Positions 33,536 through 44,478 are shown, counted from the first letter of the stretch. The stretch: 64,000 nucleotides of DNA from Orientallactaga sibirica (GCA_036365145.1 JAEOAD010001700.1:868001-932000); one strand, 5' to 3'. Numbers and translations: made by a program. The notes: generated from the sequence alone by a model not told the origin.

Positions 33536-36500
33536 CTGGAAAAGGACACAACACAAGTTAGGGCACAGGGGACAAAGAATGGATCACCTACTCATTATCT
33601 GACCACAGGGCACAGAAGTGCATAGTATTCTTTTTAAAAAAAATATTTTTTAACTTTTTATTTATTTATTTGACAGAAAGAGGGGGGAAGAGAGAGAGAG
33701 AGAGAATATGCACACAGGGCCTCCAGCTACTGCAAACAAATTCCAGACGCATGTGCTACCTTGTGCATCTGGCTAACGTGAGTCTTGGGGAATTGAATCA
33801 GGGTCCTTTGGCTTTGCAGGCAAACACCTTAACCACTAAGCCATCCCTCCAGCCCCCATGTATAGTATTCTTAAGAGGATCTTTGGGAGACAAACGTGAT
33901 CAAGTAAAAATAACCAGAGGAACCAGGTGTGGTGACTCACACCTTTAATCCCAGTGCCCAGGAAACAGAGGTGGGAGGATCATTATGAGTTCAAGGCCAG
34001 CCTGAGACTACATAGTGAATTCCAGGTCAGCCTGGGCCAGAACAAGCCACTACCTCAAAAAACAAACAAAAAAATAATTTAAAATAGTTATGGGCTGAAG
34101 AGATGGCTTAGCAATTAAGGTGCTTGCCTGCAAAGCCAAAGGAACCAGGTTTGATTCCCCAGGACCCATGTAAGCCAGATGCACAAGGTGGCACTTGCTT
34201 CTGGAGTTTGCAGTGGCTAGAAGCCCTGGTGTGCCCATTCTCTCTTCTCAAATAAATAAATAAATAAATAAAATAAATTAAAATATTTTTAAAATAGTAA
34301 CTGGGCCGGGTGTGGTGGCACACACCTTTAATCCCAGCTCTCAGGAGGCAGAGGTAGGAGGATCACCATGAGTTTGAGGCCACCCTGAGACTACACAGTG
34401 AATTTCCAGGTCAGCCTGAGCTAGAGTGAGATCCTACCTCAGAAAAAGAAAATTTTTTAAATAACCAGAAGAAAACTATACAGTACACATAGCTCTTACC
34501 CAAGCTTCAGCTTTCCTCAACTTCAGCTACCTTCAGTCAAATTATTAAACAGAAAAATCCAGAAAAAATCATAAGCTAGGGCTGGAGAGATGGCTTAGTG
34601 GTTAAGGTGCTTGCCTGCAAAGCCAAAGGACCCAGGTTTAATTTCCTAGGACCCACATAAGCTGGCTGCACAAGGTGGCTCATGCATCTAGAGTTTGTTT
34701 GCAGAGGCTGGAGGCCCTGGCATGCCCATTCTCTCTCTGTCTGCCTCTTTCTCTATGCTTCTTTGTCTCCTTCTCTCTCAAATAAATAAATAAAAATAAA
34801 ATATTTTTAAAAATCATGAGCTGGTAGCTGGGCATGGTGGTGCATGCCTTTAATTCCAGCACTCGAGAGGCAGAGGTAGGAGGATCACTGTGAGTTCAAG
34901 GCCAATCTGAGACTACAAAGTGGATTCCAGGTCAGCCTGAGCTAGAGTGAGACCCTACCTTGGAAAACCAAAAAAAAAAGGAAAGAAAAATAATGCCCTA
35001 CAAGCATATACATCTAGAACTAAAAACACTGGGAGAAAATTTATCCAAGAGAAAATAGCCAAGTTTCTTTATCCCTTAGCATTCTGCTATTTGGCAAAAC
35101 TTTATTGTGAATGTGGCTTTTTCTTTCTGGTAATAGGGATTGAATCTAGGGCTTAGCACATGCTAGACAATCACTTCTGAACCCCTGGACTATGTCTCCA
35201 CCCCCCCCCTTTTCATAAATATTTTATTTATACACAAAAACAGAAAAAAAGAATGGGTGTGACTATAAACAAACTCCAGACACATGTGCCAATTTGTGCA
35301 TCTGCCTTTTATGTGGGTACTGGGAAATCACACCTAGGCTGTCAGGCTTTGCAAACAAGCACCTTTAACCACTAAGCCATCTCTCTAGTCCAACCTTGAA
35401 CCTCTGATCCTCCGGTCCCCTGATCCATTTCCTTAGTGCTGAGATTACAGACATGCACCACCATGCTCAGTTGTTGTTTTTTTTTCTTTTCTGAGGTAGG
35501 GTCTCACTCTGGCCCAGGCTGACCTGGAATTCACTATGTAGTCTCAGGGTGGCCTTGAACTCACAGCAGTCCTCCTACCTCTGCCTCCCAAGTGCTGGGA
35601 TTAAAGGCATGCGCCACCATGCCTGGCTCATGCTCAGTTTTTTTGTGGTGCTGGGAATGGAACCCAGGCTTTCTGCATGCTAGGCAAACACCATACCAAT
35701 AGAGCTACAACCCTAGCCTCATTCCCCTCTTTTTTTCTTTAAACAAAACAAAACATTACATTGAACATGGTGGTACAGGCCTATAATCCTAGCACTTGGA
35801 AGATGGAGGCAGAATGGTCAAGACTTCAAGGGCCAGCCTTGGCTACATGAGACCTGTCTCAAAAAAAACAGAGGAAGCCAGACATGGTGGCTCACATATT
35901 TAATCCCAGCACTCAGGAGGCAGAGGTAGAAGGGTTGCTGTGAGTTCAAGGCTAGCCTAAGACTACATAGTGAATTCCAGGTCAGCCTAGGCTAGAATGA
36001 GACACTACATTTAAAAAAAAAAAAAAAAGATGGGCGTGGTGGCACATGCCTTTAATCCCAGCACTCAGGAGGCAGAGGTAGGAGGATGACAGTGAGTTTG
36101 AGGCCACCCTGAGACTACATAGTGAATCCTATGTCAGGCTGAGCTAGAGTGAGACCCTACCTCAGAAAAACAAAAACAAAACAAACAAACAAAAAAAGAA
36201 ACAGAGGAGGAGTCTGGCATGATGGCACATGCATTTAATCCCAGGCCTCAGGAAGCTGAGGCAGCAAGATCACTGTGAGTTCCAGGCCAGCCTGGGATTA
36301 TGGACTAAGATCCTACTTCAAAACAAACAACCAGAGGAGGAAGAACAGGTGGAAGAGGAGAAGGAGGGACAAGTGGAGAAGGAGCAGGTGGAAGAGAAGC
36401 AGGTGGAGGAGGTGGAGGAGCAGGTGGAGGAGGAGGACAAGCAGATGGAGGAGGAGCAGGTAGAGGTGGAGGAGGAGCACGTGGAGGAGGAGCAGGTGGA

Positions 36501-39500
36501 GGAGGAGGAGCATGTGGAGGAGGAGCAGGTGGAGGAGGAGGAGGAGGTGGAGGAGGAGGAGCAGGTGGAGGAGGAGAAGCAGGTGGAGGAGGAAGAGCAG
36601 GTGGAGGAGGAGGAGGAGCCCGTGGAGGAGGAGCAGGTGGAAGAGGAGGAGGAGTAGGTGGAGGAGGAGGAACAGGTGGAGGAAGAACAGGTGGAGGAGG
36701 AACAGGTGGAGGAGGAGGAGTAGGTGGAGGAGGAACAGGTGGAGGAGGAGGAGGAACAGGTGGAGGAGGAACAGGAGCAGGTGGAGGAGGAGCAGGTGGA
36801 GGAGGAGCACGTGGAGGAGGAGCAGGTGGAGGAGGAGGAGTAGGTGGAGGGGGAACAGGTGGAGGAGGAGGAGCAGGTGGAGGAGGAACAGGTGGAGGAG
36901 GAGCAGGAGCAGGTGGAGGAGGAGGAGCAGGTGGAGGGGGAGCAGGAAGAGCAGGAGGTGGAACAGGAGCAGGTGGAGGAGGAACAGGTGGAGGAGGAGG
37001 ATCAGGTGGAGGGGAGCAGGAGCAGGTGGATGAGGAGGAGGAGCAGGTGGAGGAGGAACAGATGGAGGAGGAGGAGGATCAGGTGGAGGGAGAGCAGGAG
37101 CAGGTGGAGGAGGAGGAGGAGCAGGTGGAGGAGGAGGAGGAGCAGGAAGAGCAGGAGGTGGAATAGGAGCAGGTGGAGGAGGAACAGGTGGAGGAGGAGG
37201 AGCAGGTGGAGGAGGAGGAGCAGGTGGAGGAGGAGCAAGTGGAGGAGGAGCAGGAGCAGGTGGAGCAGGAACAGGTGGAGGAGAAACAGGTGGAGGAGGA
37301 GGAGGAGCAGGTGGAGGAGGAGGAGGAGCAGGAAGAGCAGGAGGTGGAATAGGAGCAGGTGGAGGAGGAACAGGTGGAGGAGGAGGAGCAGGTGGAGGAG
37401 GAACAGGTGGAGGAGGAGGAGCAGGTGGAGGAGGAGGAGCAGGTGGAGGAGGAACAGGTGGAGGAGGAGGAGGAGCAGGTGGAGGAGGAGGAGGAGGAGC
37501 AGGAAGAGCAGGAGGTGGAACAGGAGCAGGTGGAGGAGGAACAGGTGGAGGAGTAGGAGCAGGTGGAGGAGGAGGAGGAGCAGGTGGAGGAGGAGGAGGA
37601 GCAGGTGGAGGAGGAGGAGGAGCAGGTGGAGGAGGAGGAGGAGCAGGTGGAGGAGGAGGGGGAGGAGGAGCAGGAAGAGCAGGAGGTGGAACAGGAGCAG
37701 GTGGAGATCTGCTCATGAACATACTCTTCTAATCTTGGAAGTTAGCCTTGTTTTAGAGGACAGAAATGTTAACTGGCTCTTAGGTTTCTAACAGGCAGTC
37801 AAATCTTCCAGCCCAATACCTGTGGGAGACGTGAGAGGACTCAGAAAGATGGCTTTGAACAACCGGAGCTCATACCTCTCCCCATTTCCCTCCCCTAATT
37901 CCACTCTACTGGCGTGCTGGAGTCCTGGGGAGTCCACTCACCTTGGTGCTCAGGCACAGCCTGTTCACTAAGCGTGTCTTGGTGGCATGAGCAGCCTGTG
38001 GGATCTAAGACAAAGAGGGAGAGTTAGGGCCTGAAGAACAGCTATGGCCTGCCCTGGAGCGAGCGTCTACCTCCTTTCTTTCCCAGTGGTTATGTTGGCT
38101 TCCGCATGATGTTAAGACCCTGTACTGCCCAGGGCTCTAAAAACATAACCCAGCTTAAGAGGTCATGGAGCTGTAGATTTCTTCCCTCTAATGTTTCCCT
38201 TCCTTTACACCTCTCCTTTTAGTCCTCATGGAGGAGGCCTAAGTCCCACTGCAGATCTATTAAGCCAGGGGATCCTGAGCTGAGGCTCAGCAGCTGTGTG
38301 ACTGAATGATTTTAAAAATGAATCTGGGGCTGGAGAAATGGCTTAGCAGTTAAGACATTTGCCTGTGAAGCCAAAGGACCCAGGTTCAATTCCCCAGGAC
38401 TCATGTAAGCCAGATGCACAAGAAGCACATGCATCTGGAGTTCGTTTGCAATGGCTAGAGGCCCTGGCATGTCCATTCTCTCTGTCTCTCTTCTCTCTCT
38501 CTCCTTGCAAATAAATAAATAAAATTATAAATAAGTAAATAAATAAATAAATAAAAGGACAGCAGCTCCTTTAAAATAATAAAATAATAAAAACGAATCT
38601 GGAGCCTAGCGTGGTGGCGCATGCCTTTAATCCCAGCACTTGGGAGGCAGAGGTAGGAGGATCACCATGAGTTCAAGGCTACTCTGAGACTACATAGTGA
38701 ATTCCAGATCAGCCTCTGGGCTAGAGACTCTACCTTAAAAAACAAAACAAACAAAAAAAAAAGAATCTGGGACTGGAGAGATGGTTTAGTGGTTAAGGTG
38801 CTTACCTGCAAAACCAAAGGACCCAGGTTCGATTCCCCAGGACCCACATAAGCCAAATGCACAAGGTGGCGCATGCATTGGAGTTCTTTGGCAGTGGCTG
38901 AAGGCCCGGACATGCCTATTCTCTCCCTCTCCCTATCTCTCTCTCTTTCTCTACCTCTCAAATAAAAATAGAATATATATTTTTAAACCCAATCTGGGAC
39001 TAGAGAGATGGCTTGTGGTTAAGCCACTTCCCTACAAAACCTAAGGAGCCAGGTAAGCCAGATGAATAAAGTGTGTGTATGTCTGGAGTTGGTTTGCCAT
39101 GGCTAGAGTCCCTGGCACACCCATTATTTCCCCCCACTCTATCTGCTTCTCTCTTTCCAATAAATAAATAAGTAAGTAAATAAATAAATAAATAAACTAG
39201 GCATGGCAGCACACACCTTTAATCCCAGCACTTGGGAGGCAGAGGTAGGAAGATAATTCGAGGCCACCCTGAGACTACATAGTGAATTTCAGGTCAACCT
39301 AGACTAGAGCAAGACCCAACCTCGAAAAAAAAAAAAAAAAAGCAAAAAAAAAAAAAAAAAACCTAGTCTGGTAGGCATGGAGATGAAGATCCCATCAAGG
39401 AAGCCAGCATTTCCTTCTGTGGATGTTCCTGCCTCTCTGTACTCCTTTCCGCTGACGAGTTACAGGATGGCCGTGACTGAGCATTTTGCACAGGTACTGG

Positions 39501-42500
39501 CAGGTGGTTTGCTACTTTTGTATTATGAACTCCTACTTGGTTTGAAAAGCCCTGGTCCCCAAATGTTTCCTTCTCTGTGAAACATGATCAACCTTTTGAC
39601 ATCGATATTTAGGGTGCTGTCATATCTTCTTATCCTTTAGGAACAAGTCTACTCTGCCTATAGTTGGCACTTTCTCCCATCTAGTGTCTCAAGGAGCAGG
39701 GGATGATGGACTAACAGCAGGAACAAGAGTAATTCGACTAGGGACTGTGGACCGGTATGGGGTGCTACCCTTCTCCCCTTGCGCCTGCCCAGCGCATCGA
39801 GCTCGTCTCACCCAGCAGCTCAATGGCCTTGGTGGTCCCATACACGTCCATCACTGCCCAGAGCGGGGCGTTCACGAGCACGTCTTTGCGCAGCAGGAGC
39901 GGGCGGCTGGCATTGACCTTGGCGAAGAGCCAGCCGCGGCGGTTCACCCAGAAGCAGACCACGCTGCCCGCGCGCACGCAGCCGTCTGGGAGCAGGGCTG
40001 CCCACGTCGGGCTCTGCTTCTCCAGGTCCGGGCACACGAAGGGTGGCAGGCAGGGCGCCGACAGGCGCGAGGGGTCCAGGCGCGTGAAACCCACGCGGAG
40101 GCCGCCGCACCAGCCGTCCTCCTGCCGCAGCACGCGCAGTGCCACGCGCTCCCCGGGCCACACCGGCCGCTGGCTGAACACGATGCCGTCGCCAAACGTG
40201 GCGCTCCTGCGCGCCATGCACCCCTGCGCGTCCAGACGCACCTGCGTGCCCTTGGCGTCCCTGTGGAAGCGAAGGGCCTCCCGTGGCTCCTCGGCGGCTG
40301 TGGAAAGAAAGAGGGGGACGTGGAATCTGTCAGTGCTGGCCGTTTGGAGTCACTGACTCCCCAGCGAACTCCCAGGACCCTCAGTCACCTTGATCTGTAG
40401 GGGAAGGGCACTTCTACCTCCACCAATTCCTTGGGTCCACCACCACCATCCTAGAACCACCGCCCAATCTCCCTACATCAACTCCCAGAGACCTGCTTGG
40501 CAACTCAATGGGAAGCCCATACGGACTGCCCGATCTAATTGCTGTTGTTAATCTCCCAAAGCCTGTTTCCCTCCCTTCGACCTGATGTGAAAGCTAAGAG
40601 ATGGGAGGTCTTTCAACCTTGTCTAAACATTTCTGATCATGGTTATTACTAGTGTTAAATAGAAAAAGCAGGTTAGGAGTCGGGCGTGGTGGTGCACGCC
40701 TTTAATCCCAACACTCTGGAGGCAGAGGTAGAAGGATCGCTTTGAGTTCAAGACCACCCTAAGACTACATAGTGAATTCCAGGTCAGCCTGGGCTAGAGT
40801 GGTGAGAACCTATGTAGTCTCAGGGTGACCTCGAACTCACAGCGATCCTCCTACCTCTGCCTCCCAAGTGCTGGGATTAAAGGTGTGCGCCACCACGCCC
40901 GGTTTATAAATAAAATTTAAAAAAAGTGCTACAGTGAGACCCTACCTCAGAAAAAAAAAAAGGGGGAGCTGGAGAGATGGCTTAACAGTTAAGGCACTTG
41001 CCTGAAAACCCTAAAGACCAGGTTTGATTCCCCAATACCCACATAAACCAGATGGCACATGCATCTGGAGTTTGTAGTGGCTAGAGACTCTGGCGCACCC
41101 ATTCTGTCTGTTCGTTCTCCTCTCTTTCTGTCTCAAATAAATAAATAATAGAAAAAGAAAGAAAGAAAAAGCAGGTTAGGTGCACACCTTTAATTCTAGC
41201 ACTAAAGGAGGTTGAGGCTGGAAGAACACGAGTTCAAAGCTAGCCTGGGCTACATAAGGAATTCCAGACCACCTTGAGTGTCACAGGGGACTCTTTTTTT
41301 TTTTTTTTTTTTTTTTAATTAAGATCTGGAAAGCTCAGCAGCTAAAGAACCAGTCAGGAGGCGCTGAGCCAGCCTGCTTGCTAACTGAGGCTGGGCTGGC
41401 TGGAGGCCCATAATGACTATGTTTTCTTGCTTCTCTGATCTCATTTCCCTACAGGTGACATCCCGCTCCCTTCCCCCACCCCACCCCCCAGTGACTTCTT
41501 GGACCTGAGAGAGAAAGTGATTTAGCTTCCCACAAGGCAGAAGTGCAGGCTGGAAAGGGTCCAAGGTCAGCCCTTTGGAATCCTGAGTCAGGTCCAACCA
41601 AAGAGTGAAGTGGGCTTTGGAAAGCGAGGGGTACGGACTTCCCATACCAGGACACTTGGCAGCCAGGAGGGAAAGTTCCCTGTTGGGGAGCCCTTCCTTT
41701 CAGCCTGGTCTCTGAGCGAGCTGGAACTTCCAACTACAACTGATCTCTCCACCTGTACCTTGTTTTTCAGGGTGGTGTTGTGGCCCTGCTTTTTTTGGTG
41801 GTGAGGGGGGAGGTGGGGGGGAGACGGGGAGGAAGAGGGCCTGGCTGACTGCTGTTAAAAAAAATAAGTGGAGCCAAACTCCAGTGAGACCCCATTCCCC
41901 TACCTGTTGTTACCCACAAGTCTACTTGCCACATGCTGGCAGAGCCAGGCACAGGACTGGGGGCGAGGGGAGAGAAGGAGGCTCCTAGAGCTATCAGCCT
42001 ACATCCCCCCAGTCACTGTGTTATTGTTTGACCCTGATATGGGTAGACTTGGTAAGGGATTGGAGCCATGGCCCTGGACAAAGGACAGATCCTGGAGCTC
42101 CAGCATGGGCACCTTCTCCACACCACACGGAGCCTTGCTGCCCAGAGAGTGCTACCCTGAGAGTGGGCTAGCTGCCCCACCTCAACAAGGGCAGAAGGGT
42201 CAAATAGGAAGAGCCCTCAGTGGAAGAGGTCCAACCCCTCTGAGTCAAGAAGCTGCAGGCTGGTTCTTCTCTAAATGTGGCCAGCAGAGATGAGCCCTCC
42301 CTGGCTGTGGGCAGAGTGTGTCACATCTCCATCTTGGAGTCTGGGAAAGAGGCTGATGCCCAGCAGGACCTGATCAGGGTAAGGAAGCAGGGAGGGACAG
42401 AGAAAGAAGGTCAGCTCACAACCCCATCCACTTCCTGGAAGGAAGCCAAGGAACCTGTAAGCAGGAAAGGTTGTCTAGGGAGCAGGGGACTTCCCTGGGA

Positions 42501-44317
42501 ATGGCCTCTATGAGTGTAGGAGTCCCTTGGCACCCCAGGAAGAGAACTCCACCTGGCTGGAAACTTGAGAGGGCAAAGTTCCGCCTTTGCTCAGGACCTG
42601 TGGGAGCTATGTTACATCACCTCAACTGGAGGAGAGCTGAGGGACCACACTGCTATCTGTACAGGTCCCCAGAGCACTTGGATCCCCTTCTCTCAGCTAC
42701 ACGCTCAGGCTGCAGTCCCTTGAAGGTGGTCCTTGCAAGGGGATACCACAGCTAGAGCAACAAGGGGCTGTCTCCTCAGGGCTGTCTCACCACACTCACT
42801 CTCCTAGATGGTTGAGTTGGTTGTTCACTATACAAGGTAGGTCCAGGTTGAGTGAGGCTCCCTCCTCTCCCTTGCACAGGGCTCTGCCATCTGAGTCTAG
42901 AGCCATGGCACCAAAGGTATGGACACCACCTCCACGGAGCCGTGTAGAAGTCCTCCACCCTTTGACCGATGACCTGGTTTATCCTACTTCTGGAATAGGA
43001 GTGGCAGAGATGGGCACAGGCTAAACATAGCTAAACCCTAGCTGGGTTGGCATAGGCTTCAGAGCACTGTCCCACGAAAGGAGGCCATTCCCCATTTTCA
43101 GCTGGATCCTGGGGCTCTGTGAAGTTCAGTGACTTGCTGTGAAAGACCCTATTTAATAACCCCACCTGCCCTCCATGTTCCTCACTTCTTCAGGGAAGGG
43201 GGCCATATGCCTGGCAGGATAGGAAAGTCAGGACACATAAGCCATGTCCTTGAGGATATCTCCAGTGCTGCACAGGTAGAGGCAAATTACAGAATCTTTG
43301 CAGCAAAAGTTTTGGAATTTAGGAGACGGGTGGTCAGGCACCTGTTCCATGAGGGCCTTCCAACTGACACCATGTCACCATCACTGCTCCAGACATTAAG
43401 ACTTTCAGGGTACCAGGCACCTACTTGGCTTTTTGCAGCCTCTTGTACTCTTCCCTGCGCCCGTTGGGAAGCACTGAGAGCTTGGGTGGGTGGGTGGGGG
43501 CTGAGGAAGCCGTCCCTGTTCTCCCCAGCCATAGCTCTTTTCTCCCTCCACCCCAGGTGTGTGTGTGTGTGTGTTTCTGGGTTCTCTTTGACACCATTAC
43601 TGACCTTGAATCCCAACACAGCTGTCACTGTACAGGTGACTCTGGATGTGACTGGATGCTGGTGGTGAGCCTTGGGTGTTTGCCATGGGGTCCTAAGAAG
43701 GGGGTCTGCCCAGCACCAGTGTCTGGGGCTAAGACCTGTTGCTTTATCTCCTGCCCACTCAGCGCCTTTCACTGAGGGACACCTGTGGCTGCAGGTGCAG
43801 GCGAGGTTCTCGAAGAACCTTTGTGCTCCATTTCCTTTGAGATTTGTGCATCTGGGAGCCCTAAAAGCCTGCCAGGTGGGCAGCATTGTCCCCAGCCTTC
43901 AAATGAGAAAACTGAGGCCCCAGGATGGAGTGACTTATCCACAATCTTGGCAAAGCTGAGGCTCCTTATTTTCTATCAGGCTTCCTAAGCTCTGCCCTGT
44001 TACCCACCCCAGCCACCGCTCTCTGCACAACCAGATCTTAGATTCAAGAAGGTTCTAGGAGGCTATCTTATCACTCTGTCTGTGCTGGACCTGAGTCACC
44101 CAGCTTCTGCTGGACTCCTTCAAGGATGGAAGCTCACTCCCTTGAAGGGGTTCTGGCCATGGCAGATGCCTACTCTGGGTCATATTGGTCTTTACCACGC
44201 CTCTCCCTCCTTCACAGTGGTGACACAGGAGCCCCTCCATTTCTTGCACCCCTGACCCAGGAAGTAAGAAATGCAGAAAGTCTACTTACTGGCCTCAATG
44301 TGGAGGCAGGCACCCAT
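33342..44317 (-). CDS. NEURL3: NEURL3, neuralized E3 ubiquitin ligase 3 (four coding exons, complete)
   Basis: The product is a small neuralized-family RING E3 ubiquitin ligase. The family is known as lung-inducible and inflammation-inducible (LINCR) and acts in the cytosol with E2 enzymes. Coding exons on the minus strand are 44317-44290 (28 bp), 40297-39812 (486 bp), 38004-37942 (63 bp) and 33535-33342 (194 bp). They total 771 bp, or 256 residues plus stop, against about 262 in human. All introns are GT-AG in phase 1. Residues ~20-170 form the NHR domain (including GIVFSQRPV, GWCGGLRVGFTRLDP and MDVYGTTKAIELL). Residues 199-237 form a C3HC4 RING (C199, C202, C214, H216, C220, C223, C234, C237). 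The start ATG at 44317-44315 gives the family's MGA N-terminus; an in-frame ATG two codons upstream (44323) would add Met-Leu. No frameshift or premature stop is seen, so the gene looks functional. Confidence 0.96.
33632..34985. repeat. NEURL3 intron 3 SINE cluster (first part)
   Basis: tRNA-SINE(-) 33632-33855 (target duplication ATAGTATTCTT), B1(+) 33918-34075, tRNA-SINE(+) 34092-34286, B1(+) 34304-34458, tRNA-SINE(+) 34579-34812 and B1(+) 34828-34985. 34463-34577 is single-copy. Confidence 0.85.
35120..35870. repeat. ID-type, tRNA-SINE and B1 copies in NEURL3 intron 3
   Basis: Old antisense ID-like pieces 35120-35205 and 35640-35722 ('gaacccaggctttctgcatgctaggcaaac'); tRNA-SINE(-) 35216-35390; old B1(-) 35391-35471 interrupted by a younger B1(-) 35474-35628, with CATGCTCAGTT on both sides; old B1(+) 35758-35870. 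Confidence 0.75.
35876..36332 (+). repeat. Three consecutive B1 SINEs next to the minisatellite
   Basis: Copies at 35876-36028, 36030-36196 and an older-type one at 36213-36332. The last one's tail (CAAAACAAACAACCAGAGGAGG) leads straight into the minisatellite. Confidence 0.82.
36333..37706. repeat. GGA / CAGGTGGA minisatellite in NEURL3 intron 3
   Basis: About 1.37 kb of nearly pure purine on the plus strand, built from GGTGGAGGAGGAGCA-like units of variable length. A higher-order marker, AGGAAGAGCAGGAGGTGGAA (or a one-base variant), recurs at 36944, 37144, 37330, 37501 and 37672, giving super-repeats of 171-200 bp that are most regular toward the 37.7-kb end. By eye it contains about fifty CAGGTG words. 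Units are mostly multiples of three and the minus strand contains no stop words, so a 469-codon proline/leucine-rich frame stays open by composition alone. Confidence 0.97.
37942..38004 (-). CDS. NEURL3: NEURL3 coding exon 3 (linker)
   Basis: A 63-bp exon with acceptor TTTGTCTTAG| and donor |GTGAGT. It encodes the linker between NHR and RING (residues 172-192: DPTGCSCHQD, then TLSEQAVPEHQ). Being 21 codons with phase 1 at both ends, it could be skipped without a frameshift. Confidence 0.92.
38326..39362 (+). repeat. NEURL3 intron 2: five serial SINEs
   Basis: tRNA-SINE 38326-38562, B1 38602-38762, tRNA-SINE 38770-38984, tRNA-SINE 38999-39197 and B1 39198-39362. The word AATCTGG precedes each of the first four (near 38318, 38595, 38763 and 38991), marking repeated use of one insertion site. 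Confidence 0.85.
39770..40310. promoter_or_regulatory. Intragenic CpG-rich block over NEURL3 exon 2
   Basis: CpG dinucleotides are dense (for example 'cccgcgcgcacgcagccg' near 39967) against a CpG-depleted background. It overlaps coding exon 2, not the inferred promoter. Whether it acts as a CpG island is inference. Confidence 0.65.
39812..40297 (-). CDS. NEURL3: NEURL3 coding exon 2 (NHR domain)
   Basis: Acceptor TTTCTTTCCACAG| and donor |GTGAGACG. Encodes residues 11-171, essentially the whole neuralized homology repeat, which binds substrate or partner peptides in this family. The exon is very rich in G+C and CpG, unlike its AT-rich surroundings, and this produces long open frames on the other strand and in other frames that are not genes. 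Confidence 0.96.
40678..40965. repeat. B1 with an inverted B1 nested in it (NEURL3 intron 1)
   Basis: The sense B1 starts at 40678. Near its 3' end (about 40805) a minus-strand B1 segment (about 40813-40903) is inserted, after which the sense B1 tail resumes ('agtgagaccctacctcag'). The pair makes arms of about 95 bp with almost no loop. Confidence 0.88.
40967..41288 (+). repeat. tRNA-derived SINE and old B1 (NEURL3 intron 1)
   Basis: tRNA-SINE 40967-41150 and a diverged B1 41177-41288. The word AAAAAGCAGGTTAGG occurs at about 40664 and 41168, bracketing the B1/tRNA-SINE block as one target. Confidence 0.8.
41316..44289. other. Single-copy part of NEURL3 intron 1
   Basis: About 3 kb with little rodent-specific repeat. 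MIR-like ancient SINE fragments are visible at about 43085-43150 and 43870-44000 ('aatgagaaaactgaggccccaggatgg', 'gtgacttatccaca'). A short TG run lies at 43557-43576. Frames of 90-200 codons on both strands show no domain or splice logic. Confidence 0.6.
44290..44317 (-). CDS. NEURL3: NEURL3 coding exon 1
   Basis: Encodes MGACLHIEA plus the first base of codon 10, followed by a strong donor (A|GTAAGT). It was found by its splice phase and by resemblance to the N-terminus of mammalian NEURL3. It is too short to show as an ORF. Neither candidate ATG has a strong Kozak context. Confidence 0.88.
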
Positions 44318-44404
44318 CAGCATGGGGTCCTCAAGCACAGGACCCCGGGTCTGGAGGAGATTGTCTGGTGAAGGCTTCATCAGGTTCCCAAGACTCCTCA
44401 TGGT

Positions 44405-44414
44405 CCTTTTTATG
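44405..44414 (-). promoter_or_regulatory. NEURL3: TATA-like element of NEURL3
   Basis: CATAAAAAGG on the minus strand. A start site about 30 bases downstream would lie near 44378, giving a 5'UTR of about 60 nt before the ATG at 44317. Position and sequence are seen; promoter function is inferred. Confidence 0.55.
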
Positions 44415-44478
44415 AACTGGAGCTCATGTTACAGAGTTGATGATTAATCCGATGTTGTCGTCATGCATTACAATAGCT

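Noticed and set aside
36313..37722. A 469-residue proline/leucine-rich open frame on the minus strand, with arginine- and glutamate-rich frames on the plus strand
   Set aside because: They are translations of the GGA/CAGGTGGA minisatellite. The repeat lacks stop words on the minus strand and its units are mostly multiples of three, so frames stay open by composition. There is no splice link to NEURL3 exon 3, since read-through from exon 3 meets a stop within about 50 bases.
39684..40400. Long plus-strand frames (199 and 238 codons) opposite NEURL3 exon 2
   Set aside because: They are shadows of the GC-rich NHR exon. They have no recognisable domain, and the minus-strand frame matches the neuralized family with correct splice sites.
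41319..43886. Several 90-200-codon frames in NEURL3 intron 1
   Set aside because: They overlap each other on both strands, have no homology I recognise, and the region includes ancient MIR-like fragments. Typical chance ORFs in GC-balanced intron.
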